Program-made: the position numbers and the translations under genes
Shown: positions 26,617-36,386 of the stretch, in pieces
How positions within the stretch are numbered: position 1 is the stretch's first letter
Layout: every line of letters begins with the position of its first letter
Notes under the pieces: model-generated
Database searches by the model: none
The model's input: only the letters and a program-made list of their open reading frames with translations
What the model was told of the DNA's origin: nothing
NCBI GenBank assembly: GCA_027030245.1
Contig: JALVFE010000021.1
Location: 62,001-126,000 of the forward strand
Length of the DNA: 64,000 nucleotides
Reading direction: 5' to 3'
From: Melioribacteraceae bacterium
GTDB lineage: Bacteria; Bacteroidota; Ignavibacteria; Ignavibacteriales; Melioribacteraceae

Positions 26617-28701
26617 CTACAAATTTTTTACTTTCTCAATCGCTTCATCCGAGCCGAATAACACAAGCGAATCCCCTTCATTAATAATGTAATTCGGATC
26701 GGGCGCTAAAATACGGGTCTCATCGGAAAATTGGGATTTTGCTTTTTTTATCATCAAAACTTCAAGTCCGTATTTATTACGGAGTTTGAGTTGAGCTAAA
26801 GTTTTACCTACGAATTCCGGTAACGCTGTTTTTTCTATAATAGAATAGCCGTCTGCAACTTTTGTCTCTTTATTACTGTCAATTATCTGGAGCTGACGGG
26901 CCATTCCTTCCGCCAGATTATATTTTAATGTTTCTTTATTATATGCTTTAATTATTGCTTGCCGTGAAATCGTGCCGAGAATATCTGTTTTATTTTTCGC
27001 CGATACAACCGGAAATTCTTCCACGTTTTCCATATCAAAGTAATTTAATACTTTGTCAAGTGTATCATCGGGATGAACAAATCTAACGTTTGGATTTGCA
27101 ATATCCTGTGCAATCAACATTCCGCGCAGAGTTTCATATTCCGAAATTATAGGTCTTAATTCCCTTTCGGTAATTTGTCCTATGATTTCACCGTTGTTAT
27201 TTGTAACGTAAAATACAGTGTGCTTATTTTCGATTAACTTGCTCACAATTTTTGACAAAGGTGAGTTACCGGGAATTAAAACGATATCCGGCGTCATTAT
27301 ATCTTTAACTTTTAGGTGAGCCAAAAGATTTATTTCCCTTCCCGCACGGAGTTTTAAGCCGAGTTGTTCCAAATGTTTCAGGTGAACCGAACCTTTCATT
27401 ATTAATTGAACAATTGTGGTGCTTATTATGATAGAAAGCATCAACGGTAAAATAATCGTATAATCCCGCGTCATTTCGAAAATGATCATAATAGACGAGA
27501 TCGGGATTGAATTAATTCCGCCGAGCAAAGCTCCCATCGAAACCAAAACAAACAGCGTTTCATCAAGTCCCAAATCAAAATAAGAATTAAAGAAAAAAGC
27601 GAAAAGGTAGCCAAGTGTTGCCCCCATAAAAAGCGAAGGAGCAAATAGCCCACCGAATCCGCCGGAATGTAAAATAAGCGGTACCAGTGCAAACTTTAGA
27701 AGGAACAAAATCAATACAATTTTCCATGTAAGGTTCTGAGCCAAAATTTTATTTATCGCATCGTATCCTATTCCGAAAATATCGGAAAAGAAATATCCCG
27801 AAAGACCGACAATTCCCCCGACCAAAGCCATAACAATCCATTGCGGATATTTTGCGAGAATTTTTCTTTTAAGAAACCGTTCGAGATTATCGGAATATTT
27901 GATATACAAAACCGATACAAAGCCAGCTAAAATACCGAGAATTAAAAAGTATATTAATTGATTGTAATCCGAAAAAGATTCGTGATGAAAAATGAACGTA
28001 GGTTGATTACCCAAAAAAATTCTGGATATAACACTTGCGGTAACCGAAGCCAAAATTAATGCGGAGAAAGTGGGTGATTGAAAATCATTAAGAAGAATAA
28101 TTTCCAAAGCAAAGAAAACCCCGCCGAGTGGCGTATTGAATACGGCGGCAATAGCAGCTCCGGCGCCTGCTGTAGTAAACATTCTTCTTCTCTCTTCCGT
28201 GAGTCCGAACAAAACGCCTATTTTGCTGGCAACACCGCCGCCTATTTGAGCTGCGGGACCTTCGGGTCCGACCGTTCCGCCTGAACCGATACATATTGCC
28301 GGCGCAAGAAAATGAAATATGGTTGTTTTGAACGGTATGTATCCGTTTTTTAATGCAACGGCTTTAATAACATCGTAAACGCCTTTTTGTTTTGCAGTTT
28401 CGGGTGAAGATTTTATCATTATTGCTTGAATAAGCATACCGAGAACGGGAATTAAAATTACTGCCTCGCTTCCTATTATCATAAAATAACTTAAACTATA
28501 CCCGAAAAACAGTTCTTTAAAAAAATCAATCGATTCGTGAAATAAGACAGCGGCAATACCAGCGGCTGCGCCGGTTAAAATTGCAAAAATGCTAAAGAAA
28601 GTATATTCGGGTAAGTTTAATTTATCGAAGTACGCTTGTAACGATACTTTAACCGAAACAAGAAATTTCGAAATTTTATTTTCGCGAATTAGATTTACCA
28701 T
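26617..28701 (-). CDS. ClC-family chloride channel/transporter with CBS pair and TrkA-C domain
   Basis: A 694-residue inner-membrane protein. The ClC core (about 35-445) has the filter motif GSGGTVGPEGP at 139-149, where Glu147 is the gating glutamate, and GGFGGLFAPSLFMGA near 345. It is followed by two CBS domains (about 465-595; VKDIMTPDIVLIPGNSPLSK begins the first), which bind adenine nucleotides in many proteins, and a C-terminal RCK-C/TrkA-C domain (about 620-694). The presence of the gating glutamate allows either H+/Cl- exchange or channel activity. It exports or imports chloride, and the cytoplasmic domains are probably its regulators. Confidence 0.92.
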   Translation of the reverse strand: MVNLIRENKISKFLVSVKVSLQAYFDKLNLPEYTFFSIFAILTGAAAGIAAVLFHESIDFFKELFFGYSLSYFMIIGSEAVILIPVLGMLIQAIMIKSSPETAKQKGVYDVIKAVALKNGYIPFKTTIFHFLAPAICIGSGGTVGPEGPAAQIGGGVASKIGVLFGLTEERRRMFTTAGAGAAIAAVFNTPLGGVFFALEIILLNDFQSPTFSALILASVTASVISRIFLGNQPTFIFHHESFSDYNQLIYFLILGILAGFVSVLYIKYSDNLERFLKRKILAKYPQWIVMALVGGIVGLSGYFFSDIFGIGYDAINKILAQNLTWKIVLILFLLKFALVPLILHSGGFGGLFAPSLFMGATLGYLFAFFFNSYFDLGLDETLFVLVSMGALLGGINSIPISSIMIIFEMTRDYTIILPLMLSIIISTTIVQLIMKGSVHLKHLEQLGLKLRAGREINLLAHLKVKDIMTPDIVLIPGNSPLSKIVSKLIENKHTVFYVTNNNGEIIGQITERELRPIISEYETLRGMLIAQDIANPNVRFVHPDDTLDKVLNYFDMENVEEFPVVSAKNKTDILGTISRQAIIKAYNKETLKYNLAEGMARQLQIIDSNKETKVADGYSIIEKTALPEFVGKTLAQLKLRNKYGLEVLMIKKAKSQFSDETRILAPDPNYIINEGDSLVLFGSDEAIEKVKNL

Positions 28702-28775
28702 TATCTTAATTTTCCGGTAAACAACAGAAACGCCATTGCAACTATGAAAATTACAATAGCGTTGGTTTAACTAAA

Positions 28776-29627
28776 CTATTCGTATTTGAAAAAGCCTTCT
28801 TTTGTTTTTCTGCCGAGTTTGTTTGCCGCTACCATTTTCTTGAGTAACGGGCACGGGCGGTATTTCGGATCGTTAAATCCTTCGTATAAAACTTCCATAA
28901 TGGCTAAACAAACGTCAAGCCCAATAAAATCCGCAAGGGTTAAAGGCCCCATCGGGTGAGCCATACCCAATTTCATTACCGTGTCGATATCTTCTGCGGA
29001 AGCAACTCCTTCGTATAAAGCAAAAATTGCTTCGTTAATCATCGGCATTAGAATTCTGTTTGATATAAATCCGGGGTAATCGTTGACTTCAACCGGTGTT
29101 TTCCCCAACTTCAAAGAAAGTTCTTTTATGGTTTCGTACGTTTCATCGCTTGTTGAATAACCCCTTATAATTTCAACCAATTTCATTACAGGCACTGGAT
29201 TCATAAAGTGCATTCCGATGAATTTATCGGCTCTTGTTACAGCCGATAATTCGGTGATGGAAATTGAAGAAGTATTGCTTGCAAATATAGAATCTGCTTT
29301 AACTATGCTTTCTAATTGCTTGAATAATTGCAATTTAGCATCTTTGTTTTCAATAATTGCTTCAATAACTAAATCCGTATCGGGTGAAACGTTTTCTGTT
29401 CCCAAAACCGGTTTAATTCTGGCTAAGGTATTTTTCTTGTCATCCTCCGATAAAATCCCCTTTTTGATTTGACGGTCAAGATTCTTAGAAATGGTGTTTA
29501 TTCCCCTTTCGATAAATTCATTTTTAACATCGACCAAATCAACATTAAATCCGTTTTGGGCAAAGACATGCGCAATTCCGTTTCCCATTGTTCCCGCACC
29601 AATAACGGTTACGTTTTGAATATTCAT
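28776..29627 (-). CDS. hbd: 3-hydroxybutyryl-CoA dehydrogenase
   Basis: A 283-residue NAD(P)-dependent enzyme of the 3-hydroxyacyl-CoA dehydrogenase family, usual length for the stand-alone form. The Rossmann motif [16 protein letters not shown] starts at residue 8; [12 protein letters not shown] (about 115) and [18 protein letters not shown] (about 137-154) hold the catalytic Ser, His and Asn; [13 protein letters not shown] lies in the C-terminal dimerisation domain. It reduces acetoacetyl-CoA or oxidises 3-hydroxyacyl-CoA. The thiolase gene ends 11 bp upstream, so the pair makes or breaks C4-CoA units. Confidence 0.9.
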   Translation of the reverse strand: MNIQNVTVIGAGTMGNGIAHVFAQNGFNVDLVDVKNEFIERGINTISKNLDRQIKKGILSEDDKKNTLARIKPVLGTENVSPDTDLVIEAIIENKDAKLQLFKQLESIVKADSIFASNTSSISITELSAVTRADKFIGMHFMNPVPVMKLVEIIRGYSTSDETYETIKELSLKLGKTPVEVNDYPGFISNRILMPMINEAIFALYEGVASAEDIDTVMKLGMAHPMGPLTLADFIGLDVCLAIMEVLYEGFNDPKYRPCPLLKKMVAANKLGRKTKEGFFKYE

Positions 29628-29638
29628 ATTTCCCTCTC

Positions 29639-30820
29639 TTATTTTTTATAATTTTTCACAATCACAGAAACGGCTTCCCCACCGCCGATACAAAGCGATG
29701 CGAGTCCATATTTTAAGTCTCTTTTGAGTAATTCGTGGATTAAAGTTACAAATATGCGTGCTCCGCTTGCTCCTATCGGGTGTCCCAGAGCTATTGCTCC
29801 ACCGTTTACATTAACTTTAGTCGGATCGAGATTCAAAAGTTTGTTAACGGCAAGTGAAACAACCGCAAAAGCTTCGTTAATTTCGTAAAGGTCAATATCG
29901 TCAGTCGTCATACCGGCGCGTTTCAAAACTTTGGTAATTGAATCAGCCGGAGCCGTTGGGAATTGAATCGGATCTTTTGCCGCGGCGGATTGAGCAACAA
30001 TTTCTACCAAAGGTTCATATCCCAAATCGAGTGCGGTTTGTTCGTCCATTACCAACAATGCAGCAGCACCATCATTTATTTTAGATGCGTTTGCCGCGGT
30101 TATAATTCCATCTTTGTCGAATGCTGGTCTCAACTTGGGAATTTTTTCGAATTTAACATTTTCCGGTTCTTCGTCTTTATCGACCAATATTTCTTCTCTT
30201 CTCATTTTTACTGGAACTTTCACAATTTCGTCATCGAACTTCCCTTCTTTCTGAGCTTTAAGCGCGCGGTTATAAGATTCAACGGCAAATGCGTCCACTT
30301 CTTCACGTGTAAAATGGAAATCTTTTGCGCATGCTTCGGCGCAATTTCCCATGTGAATGTTGTTGTAAACATCCCACAAGCCGTCGTGAACCATCGAGTC
30401 GATGAGCTCACCGTTGCCGAGCCGGTATCCGCTTCGTGCTTTTTTCAGCAGATACGGTGCTTGGGACATGTTTTCTTGTCCGCCTGCAATGATAACGTCT
30501 GCATCGCCGCATCGGATTGCTTGATCGGCAAGCATTACGGCTTTAAGACCGCTTCCGCAAACTTTATTGATTGTCATGCATTCGGTTTTTGTGGGCAACC
30601 CGGCAAATATGGCGGATTGGCGAGCCGGCGCTTGTCCTACGCCCGCGGTAAGTACGTTTCCCATTATTACTTCTTGGACTTTTTCACCTTCCAACTTTGT
30701 TTCTTCCAAAATCGATTTGATTACAATGCTTCCCAATTGAGGAGCGCTAACGGTTGAAAGTTTTCCCATGAAAGAACCGATAGGCGTGCGTTTTGCGGCA
30801 ACAATTACTGATTTTCTCAT
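29639..30820 (-). CDS. acetyl-CoA C-acetyltransferase (thiolase)
   Basis: A 393-residue thiolase. Nucleophilic Cys88 lies in [12 protein letters not shown], the active-site His in [18 protein letters not shown], and the second catalytic Cys in LCIGGGEA near the C terminus. It condenses two acetyl-CoA to acetoacetyl-CoA or runs in reverse in beta-oxidation. The downstream hbd gene is in the same operon, so acetyl-CoA from aclBA could feed it, although this link is inference. The start has CCGGAGAAATT upstream. Confidence 0.92.
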   Translation of the reverse strand: MRKSVIVAAKRTPIGSFMGKLSTVSAPQLGSIVIKSILEETKLEGEKVQEVIMGNVLTAGVGQAPARQSAIFAGLPTKTECMTINKVCGSGLKAVMLADQAIRCGDADVIIAGGQENMSQAPYLLKKARSGYRLGNGELIDSMVHDGLWDVYNNIHMGNCAEACAKDFHFTREEVDAFAVESYNRALKAQKEGKFDDEIVKVPVKMRREEILVDKDEEPENVKFEKIPKLRPAFDKDGIITAANASKINDGAAALLVMDEQTALDLGYEPLVEIVAQSAAAKDPIQFPTAPADSITKVLKRAGMTTDDIDLYEINEAFAVVSLAVNKLLNLDPTKVNVNGGAIALGHPIGASGARIFVTLIHELLKRDLKYGLASLCIGGGEAVSVIVKNYKK

Positions 30821-30937
30821 AATTTCTCCGGTAAGAGTGAATTAAAATAAAAATTTAATGTTGTAAAGATAGTTATTTGCGAAGTTGAATTGTAGTTAAA
30901 AGATGAGTAAAACTGATGAAACGATAAGCAATTCATA

Positions 30938-31759
30938 TCAATCAAGTTCAAATGCGAGGCAGCATTTAAGTTTTCCGCATGGTCCGCTTAATTTTGATAA
31001 ATTCATAGAAATATTTTGCTCGCTTGCAATATCTGTAGTTATCCGGCGGAAATTATGCATAAATGTTGTACAACAGAATTCCCTTCCGCAAGTTCCCACT
31101 CCACCTACGAGCTTGGCTTCATCCCTAACACCTATTTGTCTTAGTTCGATCCGGGTTTTGTAAATGCCGGCTAACTTTTTGGCTAATTCCCTGAAATCAA
31201 CCCGTCCGTCTGCGGTATAAAAGAAAAATAATTTTTTCCTATCGAATTGATAGTGGATATCTACAAGCTTCATTTCCAAATTCAACTCGTTTACCAATCG
31301 TTCGAAAGTCGGCTTGGCATTTGAAATGTCTTTCAGATTCTTATTTAGTTTTGCAATATCTTCTTCGGTTGCAACCCGTAAAATTTCCGGGAGCTCTTCC
31401 CCGTTCAAACCGAAAATTTGCCTTCTTATTTGTACAATTTTCCCAACGTAAGTGGCTTTAGCCAAATCAATAAAATCGCCGTTTTTGATTATAATTTTGT
31501 CTGTTTCTTTAATTGAAAGATTTTTAGAATTCAAACAATAATTATGTCCCAACAAACTCGGACAATCGACTTCCACTATATTTCTTTCGTCCAAAGGAGT
31601 ATTAATATCATTATCGATATTACAATGAACGCAATTGTCTTCGTGGGATAAGTTTTCCACAATAAATTCTTGATAATGTTTTTTAGTAGATTGCGGAATT
31701 TCGAAGTGCGAATCTTCCGAAGGGTTCCTGTTATCTTCGAGTCCGGGATCTATATTCAT
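30938..31759 (-). CDS. ricT: PSP1-domain protein, RicT (YaaT) family, short C terminus
   Basis: A 273-residue protein with the PSP1 domain over about 90-273. The cysteine pattern CGREFCC and GPCGKLKCC is typical of RicT, which in Bacillus binds iron-sulfur clusters with RicA and RicF and affects RNA processing. The N-terminal ~65 residues contain extra cysteines (NCVHCNI). The protein stops (TGA) right after CCLAFELD, where family members continue with about 30-70 more residues; the codons after the stop read Tyr-Glu-Leu-Leu, as in relatives, for a few residues. It follows holB by 6 bp, the same pairing as in Bacillus. Confidence 0.8.
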   Translation of the reverse strand: MNIDPGLEDNRNPSEDSHFEIPQSTKKHYQEFIVENLSHEDNCVHCNIDNDINTPLDERNIVEVDCPSLLGHNYCLNSKNLSIKETDKIIIKNGDFIDLAKATYVGKIVQIRRQIFGLNGEELPEILRVATEEDIAKLNKNLKDISNAKPTFERLVNELNLEMKLVDIHYQFDRKKLFFFYTADGRVDFRELAKKLAGIYKTRIELRQIGVRDEAKLVGGVGTCGREFCCTTFMHNFRRITTDIASEQNISMNLSKLSGPCGKLKCCLAFELD

Positions 31760-31765
31760 TTAAAC

Positions 31766-32866
31766 TTACCCTTTTGTCAATGAAGCCAACTTAAATATAG
31801 TATTCATTATAATTATATTCAAGCTAATATTACTTGAAATTAAAGATGACAACCAATCCAAATAATTTTGTGTTTCTTGAATGTTTACATTGCCAAATTT
31901 CGTATTGAATTTAATAAAAGTTTCTTTGTAATCGGCAAAATAATATTGATTGAAAGACGATTTGTTTTTAATTACGTCATCAAGCCATTTTAATATTAAT
32001 TGAATTACAATTAAAAATTTTTCTTTTGAATTTCCGTCAATTACTTCGGAAAAAGTTGAAAAAGCAGTATTGAACTTATTTCCCAGCGAATATCTCAGAA
32101 TGGTAATAGTCTTATCGAGTAAATAATCGAATTTGTTCTCTAACAGTTTATTTGCGAATGTAACCGAACCGTTAGCAAAACGGGAAACTTTAGCGGCTTC
32201 TTCTTCCGGATAACCGAATCTTTCAGTTAAGATTTTTTCGATATCCGAAGGTTTTAGCGGATTAAATTCCAGATTCCAGCACCGGGAATGAATCGTAGGC
32301 AATAACTTGCTTTCGTTATCCGTAATAAGAAAGAAAACCACACCCGGCGGCGGTTCTTCAAGACTTTTAAGAAGTGCGTTTTGAGCTTCGGTACTCATTA
32401 AATGCGCATCGGAAATAATGATGCCTCTGTATGCAACATCGTCAAAATTCAAAGAGATTTTTTTCTTTATATCTCTAATACTACTAATTTTAATGTTAAA
32501 ACTGTCTTCTATTTGAATTTGATAATACGGATTCTCTATTTTTTTTCTAATCTCTTCTTGAATTTGCGTTAAAGTGTCTTCGCTTAGCTTTTCGGTCGGT
32601 CCGCTATCGTTTGTTTCACCCTTTCCGCGAGGCAAAGGAATAACAAATTGGACGTACGGTTCCATCAGCTTTTCTATTTTATTATCTATGTTTTGAGTGA
32701 CGCCGGAATTAAGGAGTTGTAAAAATTTAACGGCGGTAAGATGCTTTCCGGTTCCGCCGGGACCGTAAAACAAAAAAGCGTTAGGGATTCTTTTGGAAGA
32801 GTATATTTTTTTTAGAATATCGGTTTGACGACCTTGACCGGTGATTTCAAAATCGGATAAATTCAT
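31766..32866 (-). CDS. holB: DNA polymerase III delta' subunit
   Basis: A 366-residue AAA+ clamp-loader subunit. The P-loop is GPGGTGKH (35-42), with His in place of Thr/Ser, fitting delta' subunits, which do not hydrolyse ATP. The SRC motif appears as IHSRCW near 215 and NALLKSLEEPPPGVVFFLI near 165. The lack of the zinc-binding cysteines argues against DnaX. It lies between a DUF2795 gene (7 bp) and ricT (6 bp) in an M23 peptidase-led run. Confidence 0.85.
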   Translation of the reverse strand: MNLSDFEITGQGRQTDILKKIYSSKRIPNAFLFYGPGGTGKHLTAVKFLQLLNSGVTQNIDNKIEKLMEPYVQFVIPLPRGKGETNDSGPTEKLSEDTLTQIQEEIRKKIENPYYQIQIEDSFNIKISSIRDIKKKISLNFDDVAYRGIIISDAHLMSTEAQNALLKSLEEPPPGVVFFLITDNESKLLPTIHSRCWNLEFNPLKPSDIEKILTERFGYPEEEAAKVSRFANGSVTFANKLLENKFDYLLDKTITILRYSLGNKFNTAFSTFSEVIDGNSKEKFLIVIQLILKWLDDVIKNKSSFNQYYFADYKETFIKFNTKFGNVNIQETQNYLDWLSSLISSNISLNIIIMNTIFKLASLTKG

Positions 32867-32873
32867 TTACGAA

Positions 32874-33104
32874 TTAGCTGTATTCATCGTCGTCAAAATA
32901 AAAGAAGTCTTCGTCAGTTGGATAATCCGGCCATAAATCTTCTATTCCTTCGTAAATTATTTCATCGGTATCTTCAAGTTCTTTCAGGTTTTCGAGTAAT
33001 TCCAAAGGTGCTCCTATTCTATCAACGTATTCAATAAGTTCGTTTCTCGTTGCCGGCCAAGGTGCATCGATTAAGTATGATGCCAATTCAACTGTCCAAA
33101 TCAT
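32874..33104 (-). CDS. DUF2795 small protein
   Basis: The ATG at 33104, behind a good GGGGAGA site, gives 76 residues; a longer reading from 33137 would overlap the upstream gene. It matches DUF2795 by ELASYLIDAPWPATRNELIEYVDRIGAPLELLENLKEL, a small helical domain of unknown function. The C terminus is acidic (DEDFFYFDDDEYS). It starts two bases inside the M23 gene end and is followed by holB, so it is co-transcribed. Confidence 0.8.
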   Translation of the reverse strand: MIWTVELASYLIDAPWPATRNELIEYVDRIGAPLELLENLKELEDTDEIIYEGIEDLWPDYPTDEDFFYFDDDEYS

Positions 33105-33105
33105 C

Positions 33106-34053
33106 TTAATTCTCCCCCGATCTGTTTTTTGTTGCAAGAATATCGAAAATTTTAATATCGTCGTACATAAAATTTTTCGGGTTTAAGGCTATTCCGTTGT
33201 GCCTTACTTCGTAATGTAAATGAGGACCGGTAGTCAATCTGCCAGAATTTCCTGATAACGCAATAACATCTCCCCTTTTTACTCTTTGACCCTTTTTAAC
33301 AAGTATTTTGGAAAGATGCGCATATCTTGTCGTATATCCGAAACCGTGATCAATTTCAACAATTCTTCCGTACCCGCTTTGATAACCGGTACGTATAACT
33401 TTTCCGTTTCCCGGAGCATAAACTTTCGTACCGACATCGGCAATTATATCCAATCCGTTATGCATTTTTCTTACTTTCAGTATCGGATGTAATCTTATTC
33501 CGAATCTATCGCCAATTCTTCCTTCCATCGGTTTAATTGCGGGAATTGCCGCATAAAGTTTTTCATTTCTTTTAAGTTGCTCGGAAATCGATTTAAAATT
33601 GTTTAACTCGAAATTAACTTTAGCAGATACAATGTTCGTGTAATTGGATAAACCGATAATAACTTTATCGAGTTCGCTGTCGCCCGTAGAAATTATTTCA
33701 TTCAATTGGCTGCCTCCAATACCTACTTCCCGTTCTTCAGGGGAAATCGGTTCAAGGTTTACCGCCAATCTTAAATCGTTGTCTTCTTTGGCTATCCGGT
33801 CAATTTTATCATTTAACTCGGCATATTGTTCCAATAAATTTTTCAGTTTATTTTCCAGTTCGGCATTTTTAACGCGAAGAGAGGTAATATCGCTTTCCGG
33901 ATTTAAAAAACTGTTGATAACATAAGCGCTTCCGAAAAGAATGAAGCCTATGATTACAGATAAACCGGTTACGAGAAAAACAAATTTTTTGTAAAAGTTG
34001 TTTATCTCAACAAACTGTAATTTCGATTTCGAAAAGTAGTATATTTTTTTCAT
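33106..34053 (-). CDS. membrane-anchored M23 (LytM) peptidoglycan endopeptidase
   Basis: A 315-residue protein with one N-terminal membrane segment (about 25-46), a coiled coil (about 58-92) and a C-terminal M23 domain (about 185-305). The zinc ligands are visible: His198 and Asp202 in MHNGLDI and His280 in TGPHLHYE, with the conserved His in YAHL near 245. An active member would cut peptide cross-links in the periplasm during growth or division; the coiled coil recalls EnvC/MepM-like regulators. First of four co-directional genes ending in ricT. Confidence 0.9.
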   Translation of the reverse strand: MKKIYYFSKSKLQFVEINNFYKKFVFLVTGLSVIIGFILFGSAYVINSFLNPESDITSLRVKNAELENKLKNLLEQYAELNDKIDRIAKEDNDLRLAVNLEPISPEEREVGIGGSQLNEIISTGDSELDKVIIGLSNYTNIVSAKVNFELNNFKSISEQLKRNEKLYAAIPAIKPMEGRIGDRFGIRLHPILKVRKMHNGLDIIADVGTKVYAPGNGKVIRTGYQSGYGRIVEIDHGFGYTTRYAHLSKILVKKGQRVKRGDVIALSGNSGRLTTGPHLHYEVRHNGIALNPKNFMYDDIKIFDILATKNRSGEN

Positions 34054-34112
34054 AAGTCGCTGCGAAATTAATAAATCAGTGTATTTAAGTCAAGTTATTT
34101 ATTTAAATGGTT

Positions 34113-35123
34113 TTATTCGAAATCGTGTTCGAAATAATCAACGACTCTGTTTGGGGGTGAGGAACCTTTTTGTAATTTTGATTGCAATCTTTTCTGAAAT
34201 TCTACGGCAGCATCGTATCCGTAATGTTTAAGCAGATAATTCAATGCTATTACTTCGGAAATTACCGTAATATTTTTTCCAGGTAAAATCGGAAGTTTGA
34301 TGTAAGGAATTTCCACATCTAAAATATTAATAGTTTCGTTTTCCAAACCCGTTCTGGTGTAATTCGATTTTTTATCCCAAATTTCAAGTTCTACCACAAC
34401 TTCCAAACGTTTTTGATAACGGATGGCTCTAACGCCGAACATCTCTTTAACATTAATAAGACCTATACCGCGTATTTCCATAAAATGTTTGACAAGTTGT
34501 GTTCCGGAGCCGATTAAAATTCCTTCTCCTTTTTTGGTAAAAAGAACAACATCGTCGGCAACCAGCCTGTGACCTCTTTCAAGCAAATCGAGCGCTACTT
34601 CACTTTTGCCAATGCCCGATTTCCCGACGAATAAAATTCCAACACCGTAAACGTCAATAAAAGAGCCGTGTACGGAAAACCGTGGTGCAAATTGGTCGTC
34701 TAAAAAGTCGCTTACCAAATAAGCAAGTTTGGTTGTTGAGTATTTTGTTCCGAAAACGGCTACGTGTTTTTTTTGTGCAACCTCTAAAAATTCTTTGGAA
34801 GGCTTATTGTTATTGGTAATTATAAAACAAGGAATATCAAAGTCGAAAATTGTTTTTAACGTATCCTCCCTTTGTTTTTTTGTTAAACTTTTGAGATAAC
34901 GCATTTCGGTGTTGCCGCAGACCTGAACCCTTTTGTAAGAGAATAAATCGACAAACCCGGCAAGAGCCAAGCCGGGTCTGTGTAAATTTTGTTCGGTTAT
35001 TTTTTTATCGAAATCCGGATTTTTAGACAACAAACGAAGGTTAAACCGTTCTTTCAATTGTTCGTACAAAAATCCGACTGTGATGGATTTCTTTTTAACA
35101 ATGCTTTTCTTATCGATTTTCAT
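34113..35123 (-). CDS. hprK: HPr(Ser) kinase/phosphorylase
   Basis: A 336-residue HprK. The C-terminal catalytic domain has the P-loop FVGKSGIGKSEVALDLLERGH (from 165), the neighbouring VHGSFIDVYG and the signature RGIGLINVKEMFG near 237, and the N-terminal domain (about 15-140) is the usual DRTGG-like part. In Firmicutes it phosphorylates HPr on Ser46; in many bacteria without a full PTS its target is unclear. No PTS gene lies in the window. The start overlaps the hpf stop by ATGA. Confidence 0.92.
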   Translation of the reverse strand: MKIDKKSIVKKKSITVGFLYEQLKERFNLRLLSKNPDFDKKITEQNLHRPGLALAGFVDLFSYKRVQVCGNTEMRYLKSLTKKQREDTLKTIFDFDIPCFIITNNNKPSKEFLEVAQKKHVAVFGTKYSTTKLAYLVSDFLDDQFAPRFSVHGSFIDVYGVGILFVGKSGIGKSEVALDLLERGHRLVADDVVLFTKKGEGILIGSGTQLVKHFMEIRGIGLINVKEMFGVRAIRYQKRLEVVVELEIWDKKSNYTRTGLENETINILDVEIPYIKLPILPGKNITVISEVIALNYLLKHYGYDAAVEFQKRLQSKLQKGSSPPNRVVDYFEHDFE

Positions 35124-35425
35124 TGTTTAACTTTTGCCATTTTCTTAGTTTTATGTTTTATGAGTTGCCTTTCCAGTTTGTTAACTACCGCTGTTAACGA
35201 TTTTCTGAAATCGTCGGTGCTTTCGCTGGCAGTAAGTATTTTGCCAGGAATTTGAAGCTGAATTTCCACGGTTTTAATACTGTCTTTCGGATGTGTGTAA
35301 CTGAGAATCACATTTGCGTCTAAAATGTCATCGTAAATTTTTTCAAGTGATTTTAGTTCACTTTTTACTTGTTCCTTCAGTGATTCTTTTGCTCGAAATT
35401 TCCGAGATGTTATTTGTATGTTCAT
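35120..35425 (-). CDS. hpf: ribosome hibernation factor HPF/RaiA (short form)
   Basis: A 101-residue S30AE-family protein (MNIQITSRKFRAKESLKEQVKSEL; later VEIQLQIPGKILTASESTDDFRKSLTAVVNKLERQL). It binds the 30S decoding region in stationary phase. It lacks the C-terminal dimerisation domain of long HPF. It is followed by hprK with a 4-bp overlap; the pairing of hpf with hprK near a PTS-like cluster is common in other phyla. Ten bp after the recombinase gene. Confidence 0.9.
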   Translation of the reverse strand: MNIQITSRKFRAKESLKEQVKSELKSLEKIYDDILDANVILSYTHPKDSIKTVEIQLQIPGKILTASESTDDFRKSLTAVVNKLERQLIKHKTKKMAKVKQ

Positions 35426-35435
35426 AACAGCTCCT

Positions 35436-36326
35436 TTATGATTTTGGGTGTGCTTGTTTATATGTTTTTTTCAACCGCTCGATACTAACTTGAGTATAAA
35501 TTTGCGTAGTCGAAAGATTTTCGTGACCTAAAATTTCTTTTACCGCCATTAAATCCGCTCCTCTGTCTAACATGTGAGTGGCGGCACTGTGGCGTAATAC
35601 GTGCGGACTTTTCTTGGTTACGTCCGAAACCTTTGATAAATACTTGTGGATTACGCGACGAACATATCTCGGATAGATTCGGCGGTTGCTTTTCGTAATT
35701 ATCAGCGGATCGTCAGGATACGTAGCTCCTCTCGTTTCCAAATATTCGTCGAGTATTTTTTTTGATTCGGTGCCAATCGGTACATACCGGAGTTTTGAGC
35801 CTTTGCCCAATATACGTAAAACACTCCGGCTTTTATCGTAATCGTTAATGTTGAGACCGCAAAGTTCGGAAACGCGAAGAGCGCAACCGTAAAGCAATTC
35901 GAAAATTGTTTTTTCGTTCAAATTATTTTGGTCTTGCTCGTCTATTAATCTTAAAGCTTTCAAAAACGTTTCCAAATCGATAGTTTCGGGAAGTTTCCTT
36001 TTTGTTTTTGGATTGTGAATGTTTTTCATAGGGTTAGTTGAAATAATCTCCTTTCTGTAAAGGTAATTCATCAATCCTCTTATAGCCGAAAGTTTCCTTC
36101 CGATACTCGTACGGCTCAATTTTTTATTATTAAGCCGTACCAAAAACAACCTGATTTTCTTTTCGTTTATTTGTACAACCGAATCGATATTTAGTTCGGA
36201 ACAAAATTCAGAGAATTGTAACAAATCTTTTTTGTAAGCCGAATAAGTATTGCCGGAAACTCTTCGAAGACCGGAAAGTTCTTCCAAATAAGATTGAACT
36301 GCCGAGTTTACAGAGAGGTCATTCAT
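35436..36326 (-). CDS. tyrosine recombinase XerC/XerD
   Basis: A 296-residue site-specific recombinase that resolves chromosome dimers at dif with a partner Xer protein. The N-terminal SAM-like core-binding domain (about 5-90) precedes the catalytic domain with Arg in YGCALRVSELCGL, His-x-x-Arg in HVLRHSAATHMLDRG, the second His in ILGHENLSTTQIY, and the nucleophile Tyr in TQIYTQV. Length is typical of Xer housekeeping proteins, not of integrases, and there is no mobile-element context. ATG at 36326 is preferred to TTG one codon earlier. Confidence 0.9.
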   Translation of the reverse strand: MNDLSVNSAVQSYLEELSGLRRVSGNTYSAYKKDLLQFSEFCSELNIDSVVQINEKKIRLFLVRLNNKKLSRTSIGRKLSAIRGLMNYLYRKEIISTNPMKNIHNPKTKRKLPETIDLETFLKALRLIDEQDQNNLNEKTIFELLYGCALRVSELCGLNINDYDKSRSVLRILGKGSKLRYVPIGTESKKILDEYLETRGATYPDDPLIITKSNRRIYPRYVRRVIHKYLSKVSDVTKKSPHVLRHSAATHMLDRGADLMAVKEILGHENLSTTQIYTQVSIERLKKTYKQAHPKS

Positions 36327-36386
36327 CAATTATATTATAATATTTCAAAATCATATATTCAAGTGTAGAATTAAAAAAAATCAGAT

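Noticed and set aside
29963-30757. 264-codon open frame on the plus strand
   Set aside because: It lies antisense to a well-supported thiolase and has no ribosome site or family features; a shadow of the codon bias.
35436-36326. Tyrosine recombinase as an integrase of a mobile element
   Set aside because: Its length and core motifs are those of housekeeping Xer proteins, and it sits in a core operon between topA and hpf with no attachment repeats.
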